DNA of 64,000 bases, from NCBI GenBank assembly GCA_036250195.1, contig JAVHZZ010000004.1, positions 162,008,404-162,072,403 of the forward strand, in the 5' to 3' direction. The position numbers and the translations under genes were made by a program. How positions within the stretch are numbered: position 1 is the first letter of the stretch; each line of letters opens with the position of its first letter. Below, one piece after another: positions 55,746-64,000 of this stretch. Source of the DNA: Mixophyes australis. Lineage: Eukaryota > Chordata > Amphibia > Anura > Limnodynastidae. The notes under the pieces were generated by a model that was not told where the DNA came from, did no database searches, and saw nothing but the letters and a program-made list of their open reading frames with translations.

Positions 55746-56172
55746 GAAGATTCGGGAGTAGAGGCAGCGGCTGAAGACTCGGGAGTAGAGGCAGCGGCTG
55801 AAGACTCGGGAGTAGAGGCAGCGGCTGAAGACTCGGGAGTAGAGGCAGCGGCTGAAGACTCGGGAGTAGAGGCAGCGGATTTGGGACCGGACACAGTGGC
55901 AGGAGACTCGAGACCGGACACAGCGGCAGGAGACTCGGGACCGGACACAGCGGCAGGAGACTCGGGATCGGACACAGCGGCAGGAGACTCGGGATCGGAC
56001 ACAGCGGCAGGAGACTCGGGATCGGACACAGCGGCAGGAGACTCAGGACCGCACACAGCGGCAGGAGACTCGGGACCGGACACAGCGGCAGGGGACTCGG
56101 GACCGGACACAGCGGCAGGGGACTCGGGACCGGACACAGCGGCAGGAGACTCGGGACCGGACACAGCGGCAG
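55746..56172. repeat. 27-bp tandem repeats, two sub-families
   Basis: About five units of GACTCGGGAGTAGAGGCAGC type, then ten or eleven of GACTCGGGACCGGACACAGC type. The unit lengths are multiples of three, so long open frames appear on both strands without implying genes. Confidence 0.9.
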
Positions 56173-56588
56173 GAGACTCGAGGCTCCATAGGATGTTGTG
56201 GTCTGTGGAGCTGACAACTTTGTAAGAAATGTTCGCCACTGGCACAGTAGAGGCATAGTTTACCAATCCTTCTGCGCCATCGTTCCTCCTCAGTAAGAGG
56301 GGGACGCAGGTAGCTTGGTCGTTTAGAATCCCTAATGGTATGGACCGCTGGCAATACCATAGATGCAGCATCAATGTCAGAAAAAGTTCTGAGAGGATTC
56401 TCTGCAGTCTGCATGCTTTCATTAGAGGAGTTTGTTGCTTTAAAATCAGAATTAGTGTTGAAACTACTTATCATAGCAGCAGGAAGAGTTTTAAGCAGTT
56501 CTTGGAGTAAAGTGGATAGTTGTATGATTTGGTAATGGAGCTGAACAATGTCCATTTGCTGCATTTGTAATTGTGGATTTACAGACAT
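56043..56588 (-). pseudogene. Element B Gag N-terminus and zinc knuckle
   Basis: Begins MSVNPQLQMQQMDIVQL (coiled-coil-like), then PPLTEEERWRRRIGKLCLYC and ASGEHFLQSC, a Cx2Cx4Hx4C knuckle. No capsid lies between. After the knuckle the frame enters the 27-bp repeats and becomes Cys/Arg-rich. Confidence 0.65.
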
Positions 56589-56691
56589 GTCTAATAGTCA
56601 AACACAGAGTTCAACGTAAAAACACTAGGAATTCCAGGAGTAAGGCAGAGGGCGTGCAATCAGCAGGCCCAGATTGTATGGCAGTTCATCA

Positions 56692-57343
56692 TGTTATGAA
56701 TCCCAGTGTATTCACGAAGAGCAACAGAAGTGTAAAGCAGCGTGTCTTTATTCAGGTAAATACACAAACAAAGATTACTCAGATCCACTGATAAGAAGTG
56801 GTTCCTAAGGAGACTGTATAGTAAAATGGCAGGACCAGGTATTATAAGTTTTACCCCAGTCCAGAAGGCACAAGGCTGTCCAGGAAAGCAGGCAGAGTCC
56901 AGGGATAAAGCAGTGATCAGACAAACAAATCCAAATAGCCAGGCAGAGATCAAGCAAATTAGCAAGGTCCAGAAGTCTGTCCAAAAGGTCAGGGCAACAG
57001 GCAAAACAGCGTGGTCCAAGGTACAGGCAAACGATTCGGGGTCTCAGGCAAGCAGGCAAGGTCCAAGGTACAGGCAAGGGTCATACACAGAAGTTCAGTC
57101 CAACAGGTATATACCAAATAGCACAGGAGCAGTTTAGCAGCAGCCAGGAACAAACGGATGAACTGCACAGAGCACAGCTAGAGGCAGGTACTAAAACCAG
57201 TACGCCAGGTGCAGTTCTAATCAGTCATTATGCAAGGAGATTTACTCCTTCAGGCAAATAGAAGAGTTTAGGAACAGAACAGCAGCACCTCTGGTGGTAT
57301 GAGGCACTGCTGCTAGGTACAAACAACAGACAGAGTTGTAACA
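56692..57343 (-). repeat. Element B 5' LTR
   Basis: TGTTATGAATCCC ... AGTTGTAACA, 652 bp. A TATATACC stretch near 57108-57116 (GGTATATA on the + strand) may be the TATA box. Confidence 0.78.
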
Positions 57344-57500
57344 GTTTTATAGTGTAGTGTCAATTTATTTATTTGTTAATTTCTATCCACTTTTGTTATC
57401 CACAATGAAGTGTCCCTTCAACAACACAGGATTTTCTCCATGAGTGTGCCTTCCATATAAGTAGTACTTCTCCTTCTATTCTATTATATAGCTTTACATT
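57344..57500. other. Flank between element B and the LINE
   Basis: AT-rich, presumably pre-insertion sequence; nothing recognised. Confidence 0.5.
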
Positions 57501-57516
57501 GAGATCTGTGGAAGAC

Positions 57517-58400
57517 GGGGCGTGGCTTGGCAGCCATCGTGTGAGGCAGCATTTCGGGTGAGCTCCGGCAACTCCGGCTCAAACTGGACTTGTAAAGTCC
57601 CTTTCTGCCCCTCTGACCTGCTGGAGTGTATTTCAGTGCCTCTCTGGACCGGACTGCGACTGGGCCTGCCTTTATTGAGGGCTCCAGTGGCCCCATCGGA
57701 CGCGCCTGGAGGCCCTGCATTACCGCCCCCTTCAGTGCTGGTCCCCGCCTAGCCGTCGCATTACCCGCTGTGCTGGTCCCCATCGGCGGCTCTGGCATAC
57801 GAAGAGGGAGACCCTTACCTGCTCTGAGGTCAGTGCCCCCTGCGGCCTCCATCCAGCGCCTCATCCACGGTCTCCATTTCCAGCGGTGACCGATCAGCTG
57901 CACTTCCGGTCCCCGGCGCGGGACTTCCGGTCGGCGAGTCCCCGCAGAAAGCCAGCCTGCAGTGCGTGAGTGTTTACCTCTCCCCCACCAAGCCCAGCTG
58001 TGTCCACATAAGTCACCACTTTCCCCTGCGGCAACACTGACAAAAGGTGACCTGTCCCTACCTACACTGGCACAGTCCCAGCTCCTCTGCCATAAATCTC
58101 CCACTCTCTGTTCGCCTATGCTTCATTCATTTGTGGAGCAATATTGCCCTCTAGTGGTGGCCTAAAAATATTACACCCACTGTTTATTGCTGCTGCACTT
58201 ATTTTCACTCAACTATTGCCTATTTGAAGGTTCAGCGAGGCAAGAAATTGAATCATCAAGCCTTGTCGCTTCTCAGCCTCCTAGGCTGACGGGATTTCTT
58301 TATATTGATACCCATCTACTGGCCTCCCTCCGGCCACTGAACATGTGACCTCCTCCATTCAGGCTGGACCAGGTTTGACCCCTATAATACTAACCAATCT
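57517..58400 (+). promoter_or_regulatory. LINE 5' UTR and internal promoter region
   Basis: GC-rich non-coding sequence from the element start to ORF1. LINE promoters are internal and lie here, but no specific site was identified. Confidence 0.5.
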
Positions 58401-58406
58401 AAAGGT

Positions 58407-59462
58407 GTGTCCCTCCTACGTCTTCTTCCCTCATACCAACCCTCCTCTGCCTCCTTCATCCCACTCAATTGGCCAATGGCTCCCAGCCTCTTTGTCATGT
58501 CCAACAAACCAAAGAAAGTGACTTCCGGGTCCTCTGCTCCCTTTTTTGGCTCAAAGAACAAACCGTATTCCCCGTCTCTGACGCCTACAGAAGCGCCGGG
58601 CTCCCAACCGCTCCCTGATACGGGGCTGGATCCACAGATCCTAACTATAATGACCAGCTTACTAGAAGGAGTCAAGCAAACTTTCCACCAAGAACTCTCC
58701 AAAGTTGTTAATGACTTTAAATCGGAACTAACCTCACTGGGCAACAGATCTGACGCGCTTGAGTCAAAAACAGACGACCTCTGCCGTTCACAATCTACGA
58801 CGGATAACGAACTTGCCCGCCTCCGTGACGAAGTGGAGACTCTCAAGGAACAACAGGAGGACTCTGAGAACCGATCTCGTCGTAACAACATTCGTATTCG
58901 AAATGTTGCTGAAGAAGTTTCTCCGGCGGATCTTCAGGCTTTTCTTAAAGATCTTTTCCAACATATCCTTCCGGAGCTCTCTGACTCTGACTGTATGATG
59001 GACCTTGCCCACAGAGCTCTTCGGGCCGGTCCGGCCAATGGCCTGCCCCCTCGAGACATCATCGTGCGTTTGCACTATTTCCACACAAGGGACCGAATCC
59101 TCTTTGCGACTAGAGATCAATCTGCTCTCTCTTTTCGGAACATGGACATCCAGCTGTTTCAGGATCTAGCTCCTTCCACAATTCAGAAACGGAGAAACTT
59201 GCAGCCTGTTACTAGGATCCTGCGTCAACACAATCTACGGTATCGCTGGTGCTTCCCGTTTCAACTTCAGGTGTTTGCGGCCAACTCTTCTTACTTCATC
59301 AAAACGATTGAGCAGGGTCAGGATCTCCTGGCGAAACTGGACATTCTCCCCGAAGCTACTGCCTTGCAGACCGGCTCTCCGAAGGCCCAGCGCTCAGCCC
59401 CTCCACAACCAGATTGGTCCCGCTCTTCCCGTCGCAAAGTCCGAGATGCCGCACCGCCATGA
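58407..59462 (+). CDS. LINE ORF1 protein (L1-type nucleic-acid chaperone)
   Basis: 351 codons, open throughout. Central coiled coil at about residues 95-165 (LESKTDDLCR..., LARLRDEVETLKEQQEDSEN), then the RRM-like start SRRNNIRIRNVAEEV, typical of L1 ORF1p, and a C-terminal domain with RDIIVRLHYFHTRDRIL. A basic tail follows (SRSSRRKVRD). An internal ATG at 58476 (MAPSLFVMSN) may be the true start, because the first residues look like 5' UTR. The protein coats LINE RNA. The ORF2 partner is incomplete, so it cannot drive its own retrotransposition. Confidence 0.82.
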   Translation: MSLLRLLPSYQPSSASFIPLNWPMAPSLFVMSNKPKKVTSGSSAPFFGSKNKPYSPSLTPTEAPGSQPLPDTGLDPQILTIMTSLLEGVKQTFHQELSKVVNDFKSELTSLGNRSDALESKTDDLCRSQSTTDNELARLRDEVETLKEQQEDSENRSRRNNIRIRNVAEEVSPADLQAFLKDLFQHILPELSDSDCMMDLAHRALRAGPANGLPPRDIIVRLHYFHTRDRILFATRDQSALSFRNMDIQLFQDLAPSTIQKRRNLQPVTRILRQHNLRYRWCFPFQLQVFAANSSYFIKTIEQGQDLLAKLDILPEATALQTGSPKAQRSAPPQPDWSRSSRRKVRDAAPP

Positions 59463-60240
59463 CATGTCTACTATTGTTGTTGATTTCTGTTAACATTTTG
59501 CCTCCACAGGTGGACTTCCTACTTGGGTTGGAGCTCAGAGCTCCTTGTCTTTATCTTTAGATATGTTAGCTTTTCCACGTCACCCGTCTGTTATTGAACC
59601 TATAGTGGCACGAACCTGACATGATGTTACATTTGAAGTATTTTGACGCTACTATACTTATATCTTGTGTTTTTCTCTTGGTAGGGTGATCCCTCTCCCC
59701 TTCTCTCCCCATCCCTCCCTTTTGTTTTCCCCCCTTCCCTCCTCCTCTAAGGTTGTAGAATCTTAAAGTTCTAATATGATTGTTAATGCACACCTTCTTT
59801 GTTTTTGTTTTCTTCTCTTTCTGTTTGGTTAGTTGATAATGCTGCGGGAGGGGAGGAGTGAGGGAGGGAGGATCTCTTTCTTCCCTCTTTTCCTTTTCTC
59901 TTCCGTTTGCTTACCTTTTATTAAGATTTTCTCATGGGTCTACGGTCCTGGCCTCATCTCACATTACACACAGGACCACCCCCCACGCACCCTTTGATAT
60001 TGCCTACTGTTATTTGTAAATTTACCTCACTATGTTTTTGAACCCCTCCTGGGTTCCTTTCATACAGGGTTTATGCCCAATTGGGCTCCTCTCTCCTCTT
60101 CTCTCTCCTCTCTCTTTTCTCAATTCTCCCTTTTCACCTTTTCTTTTGTCTTCTCTCTGTTCTCAAGGACGGCTTATTAACTTATTCCATTCTTCCCCAC
60201 TATTAGTCAAGCTGCCGGGACTTATCACTTCTGCAACGCC
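59463..60240. other. Inter-ORF spacer of the LINE
   Basis: Pyrimidine-rich sequence of about 780 bases between ORF1 and ORF2, with no coding signal. Confidence 0.6.
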
Positions 60241-61550
60241 ATGGCCTTAAAGGTACTCTCGATCAATGTCAACGGCCTCAACACCCCCCGCAAACGTACG
60301 ACGCTACTGGGAGCCTGTAGGAGAGAAAAAGCGGATATTGTCTTTCTACAGGAGACACACTTCACTGGAGTCCACTTTCAGCTTCAGGGTAAGCAGTTTT
60401 CCCAGACTTTCTTTGCCTCGGCGGACTGCAAGAAGCGGGAAGTGGCTATTTTGATCCACAGTAAGATTCCCTTCCTGCACTCCAACACTTACGCAGACCC
60501 GGAGGGTCGTTTTGTTCTAGTGGGTGGTACTCTCCGATCTATTCCTGTTACCCTGGTCTCGGTCTATGCCCCTAACCAGAAACAAAAGCCTTTTTTTCCA
60601 AACTCTTTAAATGCATTGAGCGGCTGGCGCGAGGCCGCGTGATCGTAGGTGGTGATTTTAATGTGACTCTTGATCCTATCCTGGACAGGTCTTCCCCCTC
60701 TTCCTCCCGGCGGGGCTCTCCCACTTCAGCAGAATCTACTTCACTAGCCACACTGCTCTCTCATCACCGCATGTATGACTCCTGGCGACTCTGTAACTCA
60801 GACGCCAGGGATTACACCCACTACTCTGCCCCCCACCAATTGTACTCCCGCATAGACATGATACATATATCCCATGCACTTACTCCCAATGTGACTCAAG
60901 CGGGAATCACCCCACTCTCATGGACTGACCACTCGGGGGCGTTCATTACTCTAGACCTTCTCAAAACATCTTCACCCCAGGGAAAATGGCGCCTAGATGA
61001 CTCTCTCCTGCTCAATCAGACGACCCTTTTAGACCTCAATAACTCAATAGCCAACTACTTCCAAGATAACTCTGCTATAGATGTCCCCCCAGGCATTATT
61101 TGGGAAGCACACAAAGCCACTATACGGGGCCATTTGATTAGCCTGTCTGCGGCTTCTAGGAAAAAGGCTGCAGAAGAGATAGCTTGCTTGGAGCGCAGGT
61201 TAGCCTCTCTTCTTTCCCAACACCAGTCTCTTCATGACCCTGCTCTACTCACTCAGATTACTTCACTGAAGGGCCAACTTAACCCTCTTCTCTCCCATAG
61301 GGCTGCTATTACTATGCAGAAACCACAGCAACGGTACTATGACAAATCTGACAAAGCAGATTCTGTGTTAGCCAGAAAGCTTCGTAAGAAGATGGCTCTT
61401 GGCCACATTGATAAAATTTACGACCCACAAAAGAGCAGAACTACATATGACCCTAAGGAGATAGTCCAGACGTTTCAAGATTTTTATTTCTCCCTCTATA
61501 ACTTAGCCCCTCCACCCACCCCTCTAAGAGCTCATACGGTGCCGTCTCTG
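60241..61550 (+). pseudogene. LINE ORF2, endonuclease part, frameshifted and truncated
   Basis: 60241-60642 gives LKVLSINVNGLNTP and ADIVFLQETHFTG, the start of the APE-type endonuclease (Asn and Glu of the active site). A frame change near 60590-60640 (T-run in CCTTTTTTTCC) leads to 60639-61550 with IVGGDFNVTLDP (GDFN), YSRIDMIHISH and SWTDHSGAFITLDL (the final His in TDHS). The RT never appears: sequence similarity ends at 61550. So there is a nuclease with no reverse transcriptase, split by a frameshift. Confidence 0.82.
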
Positions 61551-61589
61551 GAGATCTGTGGAAGACATTCATCAACAGACAAACGTCTT

Positions 61590-62745
61590 CATATATATAT
61601 ATCATCATCATCATCAACATCAACATTTATTTATATAGCGCCAGCAAATTCCGTAGCGCTTTACAATTGGGAACAAACACTGATAAGACAATACTGGGTA
61701 ATACATTCAGACAGAGAGGTAAGAGAACCCTGCTCGCAAGCTTACAATCTATAGTACAATAGGAGTTAGAAACACAAGGGCATGTGCTACATCATATTGC
61801 ACAATGGATTAGCTACAACGCAAAGGTAAAAGTATTGAGTGGGCTGTGTGTGTTGCAATGTTGGTCAGAGGGTGGATGTCTTGCGATAGCAGTGTAGAGG
61901 ATGGTAATAGGGTAATCTAGGGAAATTAAGATGGTGGTTGAGGAATATCATAACCTTGTCTGAAGAGGTGGGTTTTCAGTGAACGCTTGAAGACTAGAGG
62001 AAAGTCTTATTGTGCGTGGGAGGGAATTCCACAAATTGGGTGCAGCTCGGAAAAAATCCTGTAACCAAGAATGGGAGGATATGATGAGAGTGGAGGAGAG
62101 ACGTAGATCTTGTGCAGAACGGAGGTGTGGAGTCGGGAGATATTTTGAGATAAGTGAGGAGATGTATGTCAGTGCAATTTTGTTGATGGCCTTGTATGTT
62201 AGTAGAAGAATTTTATATTGGATTCGTTGATTTACAGGCAGCCAATGTAGAGACTGACAGAGTGGCTCAGCAGAGGAATAACGGTTAGTAAGGAAAATCA
62301 ATCTAGGCGCTGCATGCAAAATAGATTGTAGGGGTTCAAGTCTGACTTTGGGAAGACCAGTAAGGAGGGAATTGCAATAGTCGATGCGGGAGATGATGAG
62401 TGCATGAATTAATGTTTTTGCAGTGTCTTGTGTCAGATATGTGCGTATTCTGGAAATGTTCTTTAGGTGTATGTAACATGATTTAGATATAGAGTTGATG
62501 TGAGGAATAAATGACAGTTGTGAATCAAGGATTACACCTAGGCAACAAGCTTGCGGGGTGGGATTCATGGTCATGTTATCAAGAGAAATAGTAATGTCAG
62601 GCAGGAAGCTTCTGTATTTGGGTGGGAATATTATTAATTCAGTTTTTGAAAGATTGAGTTTGAGTTGGCGAGAAGACATCCAAGATGAAATGGCAGAAAG
62701 ACAGTCAGTAACGCGAGACAATATATGTATTATTTATATCTAGAA
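61590..62745 (-). mobile_element. L2 LINE 3' half with tail
   Basis: 5'-truncated. RT C-terminal region in one open stretch (61948-62721) followed on the minus strand by about 350 bases of 3' UTR ending in GGCGCTATATAAATAAATG and GATGATGAT repeats (61590-61640). The tail matches that of the SINE family in this window. Confidence 0.85.
61948..62721 (-). pseudogene. L2 reverse transcriptase C-terminal region
   Basis: 257 codons uninterrupted: SSRQLKLNLSKTELIIFPP, ACCLGVILDSQLSFIPHI, ARYIH-like helix with ISRIRTYLTQDTAKTLIHAL, SRIDYCNSLLTGLP, LHWLPVNQRIQYKILLLTYKA, LRSAQDLRLSS, FRAAPNLWNSLPRTIRLSSS. This is the standard end of an L2-type ORF2. The catalytic FADD part is upstream and missing, so the copy is inactive. 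Confidence 0.85.
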
Positions 62746-62872
62746 TGTTCAATTATGGTGCTTAGAGGTTCTTCAAATTGTCTTTTATGGAACACCTATT
62801 CAGTTTTACACAATATGCTATTTAAATATCTTGACTGTGTATGTAAATATGCCCTTTTTTATTCCTTAAGTC

Positions 62873-63500
62873 AGTAGTTCCCAGACTTTTCAAATTCGCG
62901 GCACCCTTAGCGTCTCCATAATTTTTTCAAGGCACCCCTCCAAAATAATTACAGAGCAGTCCCGTTTTATAAGTAGTTGGGGCAAAAAAACGTAATAAGT
63001 ATTTAGGTCAGGACAGATACTTATTTAGTTGTATGCAAAAAAATACACATAAATCCATGGGAAAATAATTTTTATATATTTTTTTCAATTCTATTTGTCA
63101 AATAATAATTTACAGCTAACTCACACTGTGCCCTCCTTCATCTCCACACACTCTGTCCCCTCTGCATCCTCGCTCTGCCCCCTCCTTCATTCTTTTGCCC
63201 CTCCATTGCTGTTTCCTATCACCATTCCCCTCCGTTTCTTTACTTACCATACTTGACCTTCTTTCTTCTATTTCTTCTGTTTTACCAATTCGGCGGTGCC
63301 TGGGACCCAGCATCCTCTCTACCGACACTTGTCACTGAATGTCGGGCGTGATGATGTCACGCTCGACATTCAGTGAGAAGCGAGGAGGAGGCTGGGGCCC
63401 GGGCGCCGCCGGCTTGGTAAGTTCATTTTGTTTTGTTATGGTTTTTTTTTTCTCCTCCTGGCCATGGCACCCCTGTGACAGCGCCGCAGCACACACTTTG
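62873..63500. mobile_element. hAT-like fragment with internal hairpin
   Basis: Starts CAGTAGTTCCCAGACTTTTC. A palindrome at 63331-63380 (CACTGAATGTCGGGCGTGAT paired with its inverse) and the CATGGCACCCCTGTGACAGC segment are shared, inverted, with 13207-13375. The right end is cut off. Confidence 0.45.
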
Positions 63501-63534
63501 TGTGTCACTTTTATACAAGTATAAACATTATTAT

Positions 63535-63862
63535 GGGCATCACGGTGGTTAGCACTTCTGCCTCACAGCTCTGGGGTCATGAGTTCAATTCCCAACCATG
63601 GCCTTATCTGTGTGGAGTTTGTATGTTCTACCCGTGTTTGCGTGGGTTTCCCCCGGGTGCTCCGGTTTCCTCCCACACTCCTAAAACATACTAGTAGGTT
63701 AATTGGCTGCTATCAAAATTGACCGTAGTCTGTCTCTCTCTCTCTGTTAGGGAATTTAAACTGTGCGCTCCAATGGGGCAGGGACTGATGTGAATGAGTT
63801 CTCTGTACAGCGCTGCAGAATCAGTGGCGCTATATAGAACACATAATTTAATCATCATCATT
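63535..63862 (+). repeat. tRNA-derived SINE, plus strand, full length
   Basis: Head GGGCATCACGGTGGTTAGCA (box A slightly deleted), box B at 63571-63593, central TTTCCCCCGGGTGCTCCGGT block, tail AGCGCTGCAGAATCAGTGGC then an ATCATCATC run. Confidence 0.87.
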
Positions 63863-64000
63863 TATATAAGTGGTGTTAACTAAACTTAATACACTCTTTA
63901 CTGGCTAGCATAAATGCTGGTTCAGATAAAACATACAGAATTTGGGGTACAAACAATGGACATCCTAAAATGAGAACATTTCCATTCCTCCTATTTGGTA

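Larger units (their letters stand above)
53094..57343 (-). mobile_element. Element B: pol-less LTR retrotransposon with minisatellite-rich interior
   Basis: 5' LTR at 56692-57343 and hybrid 3' LTR ending at 53093. A purine run (AAAGGGGGGG on the minus strand, 53095-53108) abuts the 3' LTR like a polypurine tract. Gag-like pieces are present, but no protease, RT, RNase H or integrase was found. Several blocks of 27-30 bp tandem repeats fill 53810-54060 and 55545-56172, and a solo LTR of another family lies at 54070-55531. Confidence 0.72.
57501..61566 (+). mobile_element. L1/Tx1-type LINE, 3'-truncated, flanked by 16-bp direct repeats
   Basis: GAGATCTGTGGAAGAC occurs at 57501-57516 and 61551-61566. 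Between them: a GC-rich 5' region from GGGGCGTGGCTTGG (57517), ORF1, and the first part of ORF2 (endonuclease and the region before the RT). The element ends at about 61550 with no poly(A) and no RT. Unlike usual LINE copies it keeps the 5' end and loses the 3' end. Confidence 0.75.

Noticed and set aside
55621..56172. Regular 27-30 bp repeats that might suggest a CRISPR array or long genes on both strands
   Set aside because: The units are contiguous with no unique spacers, and their length (a multiple of three, no stops) explains the open frames in several frames. They belong to an LTR element in a vertebrate genome.
57484..58104. 206-codon minus-strand open frame
   Set aside because: It lies antisense in the GC-rich LINE 5' region, with Gly/Arg-rich composition and no motif.

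Overview
This is vertebrate nuclear DNA, most likely from a frog. It holds one complete protein-coding gene, large introns and a dense mosaic of transposable elements. The gene is DHTKD1 (mitochondrial 2-oxoadipate dehydrogenase E1 subunit) on the + strand. I could assemble all 17 coding exons (9810..44441) with GT-AG introns and consistent phases, giving a predicted 928-residue protein. The frog assignment is an inference from the vertebrate-type gene together with the repeat content: Penelope-like elements with hammerhead-like motifs, DIRS elements, a chromodomain Gypsy element, an L2 LINE with a tail-sharing tRNA-derived SINE, Tc1, hAT MITEs and a Tx1/L1-type LINE. No virus, bacterial gene or CRISPR array was seen.

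Layout. 1..9809 is intergenic: SINEs, a LINE reverse-transcriptase remnant split by a SINE and a MITE, and a 5.1-kb Penelope-like element (3678..8795) with long inverted arms and a 14-bp target-site duplication. 9329..9809 is the putative DHTKD1 promoter and 5' UTR. 9810..44441 is DHTKD1. Its introns carry three hAT-type palindromes or fragments, an L2 remnant (intron 1), a DIRS fragment (intron 2), a Tc1 transposon (intron 3), a SINE (intron 4), an internally deleted DIRS element (intron 6), a Gypsy pol remnant (intron 10), several palindromic MITEs (intron 11), Tc1 and Penelope-like LTR pieces (intron 12), an L2 remnant (intron 15) and a hairpin cluster (intron 16). 44442..45820 is 3' UTR and flank with two AATAAA signals.

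47781..57343 is a compound of two minus-strand LTR retrotransposons. Element A is a chromodomain Ty3/Gypsy element with gag and pol, broken by a stop and frameshifts. Element B has gag-like pieces, no pol, and many minisatellite blocks interrupted by a solo LTR. They are joined by one hybrid LTR whose U3 side is B and whose terminal part is A. 57517..61550 is a + strand L1/Tx1-type LINE that keeps its 5' end and ORF1 but stops inside ORF2; a 16-bp direct repeat flanks it. 61590..62745 is a minus-strand L2 3' half whose tail matches that of the SINE family. 62873..63500 is a hAT-like fragment and 63535..63862 a last SINE.

How it works together: the only host function visible is DHTKD1, which acts in lysine, hydroxylysine and tryptophan breakdown. 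The remainder is a record of nested insertions. I did not find a convincing new biological system. The items most worth a second look are the hybrid LTR with its pol-less partner, the hammerhead-like motifs repeated across Penelope-like ends, and the 3'-truncated LINE with a target-site duplication.
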